From Isoetes taiwanensis (taxonomy: Eukaryota > Streptophyta > Lycopodiopsida > Isoetales > Isoetaceae): a DNA stretch of 64,000 nt. The notes beneath the pieces are model-generated. The model saw only the letters and a list, made by a program, of their open reading frames with translations. It made no database searches and was not told where the DNA came from. Below are positions 54,334-64,000 of this stretch, piece by piece (position 1 is the stretch's first letter; the number at the start of each line of letters is the position of its first letter). Made by a program: the position numbers and the translations under genes. Where the stretch lies: NCBI GenBank assembly GCA_021234155.1, contig JAJEKV010000005.1, forward strand, positions 20,134,089 to 20,198,088, read 5' to 3'.

Positions 54334-57300
54334 TTACAGCCCTTGATGCGTATCCGATCTTTCCAGAAGCAGCCTATACATTTTATCACCACGTTCTAGA
54401 ACATGATTCTCCCAATCTGTTGTAACACCAAATGGATTAGCATTCAGCCACTCTGAAGCATCAGCAGAACATGGATTGTTGTGTTCTTTACTAGGTTTGA
54501 CCTTCCCACCACAATAACGTTGAAACTCGTCTCTCATATGTGTAGCTACTGTTTCTATATCTGACTGCAAAAATATCTGTTCAAGAAGAAACTATTTTTT
54601 TCAGAAATCTCAAGAAGAGAAATGCAAACATTTGAGTGGCAATGACTGTATGTATCAAGCTCAGAAAAAGTAGGGTCACCTTGCCACCCACAGGAAGAAG
54701 ATCTACAATTGCTTCAACTAAAGGCCTCTGCACCATTCTCCATCTATCGTTTGGCCTGTTGAAATCAGGATTTGGACACTGCATGAACAGCATACGATTA
54801 CAATTTGCGAAAAATATAACAGTTATGGCACTCATAAACTACTATTCTCAACCTGAATAGCTATTACTGCAATTAGGCCAGGATATCCAGCTACAACCTG
54901 TCGCAAAGCAGTAGTGGCATTTGCAACCATGAAGTGTCTGTAAAAGGACAGTCAACTTTTCAGCAGGTGCATACACTAAAACTTCAACATCAGGTACTTA
55001 CACATTAGTCAATCCATGATAGAGAGTGGAGTGCGTACAACGTTCTACAAGCTGCAATCATGACTTTATGAGATCTACTGGCCAGTGGTTTAAAGTAGTA
55101 TAGGTCGAAAGTATTTAAACCTTGGCATTCATCTCCAATCCTAGAAAATTCTGATGTTTTCTTTTCTTTGCCATGTCTAAAATGAAGAGGCCGTTCCCTG
55201 TGGTATTGCCAATGTGGCCAAAATTTAGTTTCCAATCATACAATATGCAACTATAAAGTTCTGGAAACTACCGCTTCCAATGTCAATGATCAAAGGAAGA
55301 TGTGAATCATTGAAAATACTGTTCCAATCTGGTTGACAGGGAGATGCCTGAAAATGGCCCATAAGATTAGATTTAGGCTCAAACTCATGATAGAACAAGG
55401 CGAATGCTCTTTTATACTAAGTGCTTGCTCTTTGTCATGAAGTTTCAGGAAAAGGGCAATTTCCAAAGAAATGAAGCAAACAGATTTCAAGTCTTTCTGT
55501 GGAAAGAGAGAATCATGCAGGATACTTACAGGGTCCAAAGCCACAATACCATGCAGAATATTGCCCTTGAGGTATTCAAACAGAGCAGACGTACTTTTAA
55601 ATGTCCGATTTATGTCCTTGCAAAAGTTTAGCATTTCAAGGGCTGCACAAGCTTCGTTGCCACTCACAACAGTAAAACAACCAGATTTTCCAATGCTGCT
55701 TAAAAATTTTGCTACCACAATTGTGCCTGGCGAAATGGCATTGCCCTTAAACATTCCACAACTTCCAGTCCAAAATGCTGCCTGTTCCAGCACAGCAGGT
55801 TAATTCAACTTGATGCTTAAAGGATGAACTCACTGTGAACATGTTACTACCTTGCTCTTCTTCATAATACCCAACATAACTCCTAGTGATTGTGGCCCAA
55901 TATCAACAGCTTCCCAACCTGCAAATGCAAGCACCACATCAGAATCATAAGCATTCCCCAGCTGTTTTATCTGCATGCCGTTTCTATAATAATGGACAAT
56001 TATTATTTCAATCAATACTTTTCACTTAAAGGATTGATTATGAATGCCTTAAGATAATACAGTATAAAGAGAATTACAGCTCTAATGTGTAATAAACTTT
56101 CTAAACATTGTATTGAGAAACATGGTATGACTAAAATGTAGCTAATTATTTATTGTATAGAAACAACTCAATTGAGCCGTCGCCATTAATGAAGAAGAAG
56201 TACCGTCAGGAATTTCTTGCGTGTTGAAGGTCTTATTTTGATTCTCAGTGTCCTGTTTCCTGCACGACAGATCAACTGGAAGCACAAGTTCTGTATTATA
56301 AACCTTCGCTGTGCACAATAAATCTTGTGCTTCTTTCATCAAATCCTGGCTAACAACTAGATTGGGAACTTGCATGCCAGTTGAAGCAAGTAGAGCCAAT
56401 GCCACAGTCCCCACAAGTATGATTGTGTCACACTTCTTTATTAAGGCTCTGATAATATCTATCTTCTTGGATAGATCTCCACCACCTACCTGTATTTAGA
56501 TGTTTTAGCATATGTGCTGCATAGAGAATAAGACTACCAAGATAGACTAATTCACCTATATCTAAAAAGATGCCAGCAATTCAGAAAGTTAGTCATTTTA
56601 ACAGCAAGATGCACACATCTTGTGGAAGGATTCATGAACGTGCAATTGCAGTAAATGGTCGTGGAGATTCGTGGAGCATTCTTTTCACAATTGAGATATC
56701 ATGTTCAAGCTGCAGTCCTGCAAATCGTCCACAGGCAAATCGCGCAGCTCCAACAGTTGAAGCAAGCATCCTATGTGATGTAGAGAAATCGTCATTCACC
56801 AGATAATCAATGCCCTCAACTAAGCTCCTTGCAAATCCAATATCGTTGCTTATTTCTCTTCTTTGTAAACTCAGATTTTGCAGAAGAATAACTTGTTTAT
56901 TCTTAAGATTCTTAATGAGGTTTTGTACTTCTTCTCCTATAACTCCATTTGCCACCTCAACTCTTTGCTGAAGATGACGGGAGATATGATCTGATAGCTA
57001 AGAAAAAGACATCATGTCAGAGTCGAATCTCCAAGGTTTAAACATAAAAATTCATATATATATCATTCATAACCTGCAACGTCTCTTGCTGTTATGACCT
57101 TTGGCAAAGAGTTCTTCCAGGTCCAGTGACTGGCAATGACAACCTTAGCTCCAAGCTGCAGAAGGTATTCTATGGTGGAAAGTGAAGTAGAACTGTTGTC
57201 AAACCATAACCCATACGATGAACATGTAACATGGAATCTGCACCGGACCATTACAACTTTGCCATGAAGATCTTCGGCTGGGAATGTGCTTAACATCTGG

Positions 57301-57700
57301 TGATTGAAGATATCCTCATTTGAAGACAACTTCTGAAAATTGTCAAATGAATATTGTAAGAGAATTAAATGGCAAAAAGACAGAGTTAATAAGAAGAGAA
57401 GTAACCTTATTCCATTCAGTAACATTCTCTGCAGACTTCCATTTATGATGCTGCTCGGGAGAAGGAGAATGCATCACTTGCATGCCAGCTTCTGTTCCAC
57501 AGAAGAATTTTAGATTAAAACTGCCCGTTCAAGAGGAAGAAAACGATTGGCATACCTGAATTAGCTCGGAATAAGTGCCTTTCAACAAGCACTGGTCGTT
57601 TACATTGAGCAACTGAGTACATGTGACCCAACGGGTGGAGAGGCACAAGCGTGCTCACCATATCTGAAGCAGAACTAATCCATGAGATGGAAATAAGCAT
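54334..57700 (-). CDS. Fusion: phosphoglycerate kinase-like domain + tRNA (guanine-N7) methyltransferase
   Basis: Thirteen exons on the minus strand join in one frame with GT-AG introns: 57,700-57,556, 57,491-57,406, 57,332-57,074, 56,990-56,640, 56,485-56,204, 55,918-55,851, 55,781-55,530, 55,347-55,272, 55,197-55,121, 55,051-55,002, 54,937-54,853, 54,778-54,680, 54,576-54,334. That is 690 residues, or 677 from the second Met. After a possible plastid transit peptide the PGK fold is clear (LHGKVVMVRCRFHV, GAKVVIASH, YLVNDDFSTSHRMLAS, IPDGWEAVDIGPQSLG, AISPGTIVVAKFLSS). However, DFN, RxR, the SHLGRP Arg, the nucleotide-site Lys and the GGGD loop are changed, so PGK activity is unlikely. Exons 8-13 are TrmB: LIIDIGSGNGLFILDMAKK, FLGLEMNAKLVERC, CPNPDFNRP, VFLQS-like IFLQSD and NPFGVTTDWE. 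The SAM site looks intact. TrmB makes m7G46 in tRNA. An unannotated upstream exon is possible. Confidence 0.88.
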
Positions 57701-57719
57701 TAAGAACCCGTAATCACCA

Positions 57720-60060
57720 ACATAAATTTAATAAAAGAAAATGAGGCAAGCGTGAGATGGAGCCTATACTTTGACTGCAAGTAAGATGAATGCTCTTAGC
57801 AAGACTTGTGAACACGAGACCCCAAGTGTGTCTCTATGTGATTACTAAACCCTGGGGTGATAAAAATTGGATGCCTTTTCCATATTTTTCCCCTTAGTAA
57901 TTGGGTGTGAGTGTAGTGTGGCATTAGGAGGGGTTCGCGAAATTTAAGTTTTCCATTTGCCTCAATGCCCAGCTTAAGGACATCATTATATTCGCTAATT
58001 GCCCTCCCAAAGTGTCATATCAGGAATATGCAGATGTGCCTCATGGTATCAATGCCCATCTTGGGTATCCCAGCATGGACAGATGTTGCGTATTCTGAAT
58101 ATCAACATCCAAATCATATGCTTGTTTAACCGACATTAAACTATTACATTAACCTCCCAAATCCTTGTGGATGAATGTTTGGTGTGGGGACTGCCTTTGA
58201 AATGAAAAATTTGGGATGGTTAGTTATGCATAGGCCTTTGTGTTGAGCTGCATGCAATTGGTATCCCCTTGGAGATGGGCATTTACTTAGTTGCTAGAAT
58301 TACGAGCACCCAACACCAGCTTTGTTAGGCTTTCTTCCCATGTACTCAGAAGCGCGTTTCATTTCATATCCTCAAGGAAATTCTCATTTATTATATTTGG
58401 AAGTAGCGATGCTCATCTTGTCCTAAACCGTCATACTATATAGGTGCAGTAAATGCAAGCTAAGGTGATGAATGTATTGATGATGAAATCTATCAATTAA
58501 GAAGCCATTACCATGGAAGTCTGGATATTATTACGAACAAAGATCAGTAAGCAAATAACAATCAAACATCTCAACATAGAAACATAAAGTAATTATCAAG
58601 CCAGCCCTTTAGCCCAAAGCTCACCACCCAACCGGGCTACCTGAGCAAGAGAATATCTAGAGAAAGAACTAATTTGGGGAATAGAATAGAATAGAATAGA
58701 ATAGAATAGAATAGAATAGAATAGAATAGAATAGAATAGAATAGAATAGAATATAATAGAATAGAATAAAATACAATACAATACAATACAATACAATGGG
58801 TTTTATCGTTCGTTGAGACCAATCGGTCCTCTATAGAAAAAGGAAGAGGCAAATCTCAAGAAGACAATAGAAAATCTCTCTAGCAATAAACCAAAGTTCA
58901 TGGATATACTAGTTATGGTGCCCGGCGTTGCCGGGCTTTACTAACAATTTGAAGAGGCAAGGATAATATAGAGCAACTCTTTAAGCTTCATTGGCCGTGA
59001 AAGTCTCCGATGTTGTACTATAGATATACGATGCTACATTGTGTACTTTTACTAAATTGAAGCAACATTAGTTATAGCTGAAGCTGTGTATGCTCCTCTT
59101 CATTTCGGTAGGAGGTAGTGACATTTAGAACTTGATTGTGTAGGTCTTGATGGTTGTGGAGAAATTGAGCACGCCAAAAGTAGATATGTTATCTCACAAT
59201 TTTGAACATGTCCCATTGTGAAGTTTGAGTGGTCTAATATGCGGTTATAGTGGTTTGCAAAAGTATATCTTATATGTCTGCAATGGCAACTATGTCTACA
59301 ATGGCAATTGTTATTGAATTGGGAGTAGGATTAAGGAACAACGAAGATAAAAACTATATCTTACCTTAATGGGATATCCTAGCAGGCAAAACATGGAGAA
59401 TGATAATTTCAAAGGGCACAAACCAACCTAAAGAGACCCAAACACAAAATGTTTATAATGTATGTGAATGAGCTATTAAAAGGCTTTCTTAAGGCAAGAT
59501 GTCTCCTTGAAGTTTCAAAAAGAAAATGTTTGGTCTCTTTCTTGAATTTTCCACCCTTGGAACTTTAGATAGACAAACTTGTAATTAATTGTGGATCTAC
59601 AATGTTGTCAAGATCCTATACCAAAAGTTGACAAATGCAACCTCTTTGTTTGTGGGATATATAAACATAGGAATGTGGAACATGTGGGGTACAAAGAAGG
59701 AATTTTACAAATAAAACATAAGGCTTGTTATTTGAAAGGTCAATTGCAACAAACAAAAAGTGCAATGTTACAAAGGAACCATATAATTCATCTTCATGCC
59801 TAAACAGCAGCATTTAGTATTGGGTGGCCAACCGACTACTTTATGAAGACCTAAATCCACGTGTGCCCTAACATCATCTATGGCTCAACATATATATAAA
59901 ACAATTTGCTAATAAGTACTTAAAGATTGATGACCTCCAAGGAACTTAAAGGGGGGGAATGGTGGAGGGGCTTTCCTAGGGGTCTTTGATGTGCTAACTA
60001 TGGTGATATTAAAATACCATCTACCTATTTATCTATCTATCCAATATTGTATACAGCCAA
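57720..60060. other. Gene-free stretch with a pentanucleotide repeat
   Basis: No gene motifs. It separates the fusion gene's 5' end from the next coding region and would contain its promoter, but I see no convincing element. Confidence 0.5.
58678..58797. repeat. (GAATA)n microsatellite
   Basis: About 18 AATAG units are followed by five AATAC units. Frames across it (FYSIL on the minus strand) are artefacts. Confidence 0.95.
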
Positions 60061-60170
60061 TATAAGCCCCCTCATGAAATGCCAAGTGGTTGTCAACATG
60101 CTGAACTCCCCATGGTATAAGCCCCCTCATGAAATGCCAAGTGGTTGTCAACATGCCGAAGTCCCCATGG
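60061..60170. repeat. 55-bp tandem duplication
   Basis: TATAAGCCCCCTCATGAAAT at 60,061 recurs at 60,116; the units differ at two or three bases. No coding content. Confidence 0.9.
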
Positions 60171-60583
60171 TCCAACGATGACCTCAAAAATTGTCAAGTA
60201 GTTGTTGACATGACATAATGTCACACATGTTATAATGGATGCAACTATAAGCCTTGGAACTTGTTATAGATTACATAGTTTGTTAAGCTCTCTTCAGAAT
60301 TGGACGCTTCAGCTAAGAATTGGTGCTATGAATAGTTGTTGGAAGCAGGAGCAATTCCCAGCTCAAAATAGAGAGTTGTTCCCTATTTTTGATGAGAAAT
60401 GGATGGACTTGCACTTCGCTATACCTAAGCTGGCAATAACATTGTCTTTAATCTAGGAGGTCTAGACATCAACATGGAGTAGATCCTACAATTTACATTA
60501 ATGGCATAAATTAAAACTTAGAAGGGCCTTATATCAGTTGCACAAAATTGGGCATTGCAGAAATGTTGCAGAAACATTACGGT

Positions 60584-61335
60584 TCAGTTGCGGAGGATGA
60601 AAGCTGACCTTCCTTGCTCTGTTTTCTCAATTGCAGAGGATTCAAATTTTTCTTCTTGCTGTTCCCCATGGCCCACAAGATTCACATTCATGAAGTATAC
60701 ATGCTTGCTAGAATAGATTTCAAGAAGAGCAGCTCTGAATGTTTCACTATATTCACTCTTGAGAATATCTTCCACTTTATACTCTTTTGGCTCCTTCTCT
60801 TCATCCATGCACTGTTTCAAGAATTCATACACAATGACTGCAGATTGTTCACTCAGCTCCAAAATTTCATCTGATACATCAGTGCAAGCATTTAAGAAAT
60901 CCCGTTATCAAATTTGCAGCCCCTTTGCTTAGATCTGATAAAGAGACATTATCTTCTTCTGCAACCCTAGACCTCTGCTGGGCTTCCAATAGCTCATGTA
61001 TAATGCTGGGAACTTGTTCACTAATCTCAGAACCTCTTTGTGTTTGAATGCTCTGACGACGGATCATTTCAGAACAAACTGATGAGGTTGTGTCTTGTTC
61101 CATATCAAAATCTTGTTTTGACTTTTCCTTTTCTCTTTCCATGTTTGTTAGCAATTCCTGAAAAGTCAAGTCCACAGTTAAGACGGCTTCTAGTTATTGA
61201 CAGCACAAATGATCTACTCACATCCAAGTCTGCATCTGTCCATGTGGTACAACCCACAGAGCGTGCTTCTTCCATGTTGCCATGATAGATTGCTGCTAGC
61301 AATTCCTCTTGCTTCAACTCATGTCTGCAGTCATA
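60584..61335 (-). CDS. Unrecognised spliced gene, last two exons visible
   Basis: An exon from an AG acceptor near 61,335 reads HELKQEELLAAIYHGNMEEA, then RSVGCTTWTDADLD, to a GT donor at about 61,219. The next exon starts at about 61,159 with ELLTNMEREKEKSKQDFDME and continues through SEQVPSIIHELLEAQQRSRV. A one-base shift near 60,895 is followed by SDEILELSEQSAVIVYEFLK, then YKVEDILKSEYSETFRAALL, to a stop at 60,584. It is acidic, helical and mostly coiled-coil-like. The splice signals and codon flow look real. The single shift may be a real lesion, a sequencing error or a missed small intron. I recognise no family; earlier exons (above 61.34 kb) were not found. Confidence 0.5.
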
Positions 61336-61339
61336 TACC

Positions 61340-63700
61340 CTATATCAAAGATGTAACCTAGCCCTAGTAAAACGTACAACATCGTAGACAAAGTTCTTAC
61401 CTCTAGTAACCATTAGAACCAGTTGATGATAGGACCATATGTGAAAGGGATTGAATTGTTAGGACATGATCCAAGCTTCAGCTTATCTGCAGGAATAAGA
61501 CATTTTGCCATCGCACTTTGTAGAGACGATTATGTAATAAGACGTCACAATTAATTAAACATGTAGTTTAGTGCCTTATCATATGTGATGGCATTGTCTC
61601 AAAGGATATGAGATGATTAGATCAAGAATCTCTACACAATCTTTACTATGGAGCCAACTATGGATAAAAAAGGAGGGACTCACATGATTCTGTCATGGAA
61701 TGTCACTAAGAACATAAGCTGGTGCCTCCTTTATTTTGTACAACACCTATGTACCTGCAGCTGACAGTCTCAGCAAGCTGATGGCTCTAAATCTTTTGCA
61801 AGCATCAAAGAAAAACCCAACGGCAACGAAGCATAAAAGAAACGCCAAAGGAAGAAAGTGCAAATGATCAAATACAATATATACGAAACAAATCCAATGC
61901 ACAAAGACTAACATGCAGTGCACGGATGCACATTTAGAAAAAACTTTCTTCTATATGGTTAAGATCCTCACCACATGCTGTTGATAGAAAGTAGCATTGC
62001 TTTAAGGAATTCCTCATATATCGTCAATTCCTTAAATCACGTCAAACAATGATTAGAACCGAAAGCCAAAATCTTAGCAAGAACCTAAATTTGGCATACA
62101 AATCAAAACACGTAAAGATGCTGCTAAAATTAAGAACCATGCAAGCCCCAGAAGGAATTTCAATTGTGAAAGCCACACTTTGACACCCTATTAGGAGTAG
62201 AACATATTGAAATTCATCCCCTATGTCCTTCTCAGAGCCTCAAACTTAAGAAGCTGTAGCAGAGGGCAACCAAGGAACGGGCCAATCATTTAAGATAAGC
62301 ATATATTTGTGCAAATAAAGCATCAAATAGCACATTTTATATAGGGTCCTCCAGTTCAAAAGAAGAGAGAATGGGATGATTCTAAATACGGCACTTCACT
62401 CCAAAACAAAAACCTAGTCTGCACAAAGAAGGCAAGAACTCAGCACTTGAGCCAAACCTGATCCATCGTTTCCTGCAAAACCCTGCTCAGGTAATACATG
62501 ATTTAGAATGGTGAACAAATGCACCTTTGTTGTAATTATTCATGGCCTTGCCATGGGCGTCAAACAGGAACGGAAGTTTGGCGAATATTCAGTATCTCAC
62601 TGATAAGTTTCCAATTCGAAACAGAGTGGACATCCTTGTATGCAGCAGATAAGCAACCACAATACAGATTTAAATTCAAATTGAGTTTTGAAAATGGATA
62701 CTTAAATTCAAAAGCCAGATAAGAACCCACAACCCAAAATTTCTATATGCATCTGTAAAATCAGAAGAAATAAAGGAATGATTTTTTACCTGCAACTCTA
62801 CTTCGATGTTGTTAAGGTCGCCCATGAAAATGATCAGGCCAATAGCCAAATCTAAGAACGGAATCAATCTAGGTCACCATATATTCATGGGAGCAAAATG
62901 ATCAGACATGCATGCAAAATCTTTGTATGAACCTGAAAAAGAGCCATTAAAGAGCTGAAAATTGACGGAATAATATTCATAACCAAAGTTCTAGCAAGCA
63001 TTACCAAAAAAACACTACAATTAACGGCAGTGCATCAGAATCCAATCGGACTGGCAAAAACTCCTATTATCCTGTCCCGGGGTCCTCCACATGTATTCCA
63101 TGCTGATTGGTCTTCCATGCCGAAATCATAGCTCAGATATTCCATGCCGATTGATCTTCCATGCCGAAATCATAGCTCAGATATTCCATGCCGTGCCTCC
63201 ATGCGGCAAAAAATTGCGGAATTTTTTTTTGAGTCGAGACCCCTATTTTTTTCTTCCTGATTTTTGGTTCACCTGAAAAGTTTGCCGGCGGAAAAAATAA
63301 ACCCAAACCTTACAGAAACGAACCAAGACAAAAATCCAAAAAGTTTTCGGAACCCCGGAAAAACCAAATTTAAACAATAGGATAGCAAAGATTCAGACTA
63401 AGATTGAAGGAAGAATTTGGGCTAAATCACAACAACTAAATGCAAGTGTGCTAGAATCATTATACACGGAGCTCTGATGTCAAGTGCCTCCAAGCTCGTT
63501 GAGGCCTCTCCTTAAATGCTTCACTCACATATACTATTCAAGAGCTTAACTTTTTTTCTTCACCTTTAAGTAAAGGTCCATAATTAGTAATAGATTTTAC
63601 CTATTTTTGCTAATAATTTGCTCTAAATATTGGTTGGGTATTTTCTCTCTTTCTCCTTCTCTTGCTCAGATAACCACTCCCCCGAGCACCACCATATCAA
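61340..63700. other. No supported gene; possible upstream exons
   Basis: A minus frame near 62,840-62,780 ends MGDLNNIEVELQ before a GT and might be a first exon of the gene at 60.6-61.3 kb, but this cannot be shown by eye. The rest is AT-rich and motif-free. Confidence 0.35.
63096..63206. repeat. 44-bp tandem repeat, 2.5 copies
   Basis: TTCCATGC(T/C)GATTG(G/A)TCTTCC starts at 63,096 and 63,140. A partial third copy starts at 63,184. No coding content. Confidence 0.9.
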
Positions 63701-63705
63701 CTCCT

Positions 63706-64000
63706 TCATTTCTCATGATTGATCGTCCTTGACCAAGAAATTATATGGCAAATTAACATAACCAAGTCCATGGTTATAATCTGATTGTATCCACAAATAG
63801 AAATACACAACTGCAACCAATGTCTTTCTATAAATATAAGTATATCATCGAAGAAGATGATGACAAACTCGTCAAGGAACTCATGAAAAACGTCATTCAT
63901 GAGTCTCATGAACATGGCTGGAACATTAATCAATCCAAAAGGCATAACAATACTCATAGTAGCCATATCGAGCCATGAAGGTTGACTTATGAATGTCTTC
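63706..64000 (-). pseudogene. Ty3/gypsy reverse transcriptase fragment, cut by the window edge
   Basis: From the right edge the minus strand reads [17 protein letters not shown], then after a one-base shift [20 protein letters not shown], then [20 protein letters not shown]. This is RT motifs A-side to C of gypsy pol, with FFDD in place of Y(V/L)DD. The frame loses similarity near 63,840. It is the segment deleted from the chromovirus at 31.25 kb, but comes from another, independent insertion. The rest lies beyond the window. Confidence 0.85.

Noticed and set aside
58596-58852. ORFs rich in FYSIL
   Set aside because: They are translations of the (GAATA)n microsatellite.
1-64000. tRNA, rRNA genes and CRISPR arrays
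   Set aside because: I saw no cloverleaf-like A/B box pairs, no rRNA stretches and no spaced short repeats. The TGGTATCAGAGC at 17,526 is a primer site, not a tRNA gene. tRNAscan-SE could confirm.
63706-64000. The RT piece missing from the chromovirus at 31.25 kb, moved by rearrangement
   Set aside because: It is 28 kb beyond the 3' LTR, on the other strand and more decayed; an independent gypsy insertion is simpler.

Overview
The window is nuclear DNA of a land plant. The evidence is spliced genes with short GT-AG introns, PLS/E-type pentatricopeptide-repeat (PPR) pseudogenes, Ty3/gypsy chromoviruses primed by initiator-Met tRNA, plant-type LINEs, and decayed fragments of plant genes (ABCG transporter, LRR receptor kinase, FCP1-like phosphatase). 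The high load of old nested repeats, the low gene density and the many PPR relics suggest a large-genome seed-free plant such as a fern. That last step is inference; no sequence here fixes the species.

Layout. 1-4.7 kb: decayed LINE on the minus strand. 4.8-5.1 kb: broken FCP1-like phosphatase fragment. 6.2-8.4 kb: PPR pseudogene. 8.75-9.25 kb: fragment of an unusual DNA-transposon transposase. 11.1-13.0 kb: intact four-exon receptor-like cytoplasmic kinase gene (minus strand) that lacks the catalytic residues. 16.0-35.5 kb: one 19.5-kb LTR retrotransposon with both LTRs and a 5-bp target-site duplication. 36.8-43.4 kb: two diverged relatives of its LTR, and two LINE 3' ends in opposite orientation. 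44.5 kb: ABCG transporter pseudogene. 47-48 kb: a second PPR-like pseudogene. 50.2-52.5 kb: fragments of adenylosuccinate lyase, lysyl-tRNA synthetase and an LRR receptor kinase, all on the minus strand. 54.3-57.7 kb: an intact 13-exon gene (minus strand) joining a degenerate phosphoglycerate kinase domain to a tRNA guanine-N7 methyltransferase (TrmB) domain. 60.6-61.3 kb: end of an unrecognised spliced gene. 63.7-64.0 kb: edge of another gypsy reverse transcriptase.

The most striking object is the retrotransposon at 16,045-35,514. Between the 5' LTR and gag it carries two extra ORFs, each preceded by a pair of about 67-nt hairpins and a TATAAATA box. The first extra ORF starts with a near-copy of the histone H3 tail (AHTKQTARK) and ends with a complete H3 histone fold, separated by a long acidic and lysine-rich linker of about 300 residues. 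The same element's integrase ends in a chromodomain, the kind of module that in other proteins reads methylated H3 tails. The second extra ORF is unrecognised. A 6,986-bp DNA transposon with about 28-bp terminal inverted repeats and an ACCT duplication has landed in it. That transposon carries its own unusual cargo: a coiled-coil/zinc-finger protein, an FCP1-like HAD phosphatase and a multi-exon putative DDE transposase.

The retrotransposon is dead in this copy. Reverse transcriptase has lost its YxDD region by deletion, and several ORFs carry stops that look like C-to-T changes at Gln or Arg codons. All readings were made by eye; no database search was run.
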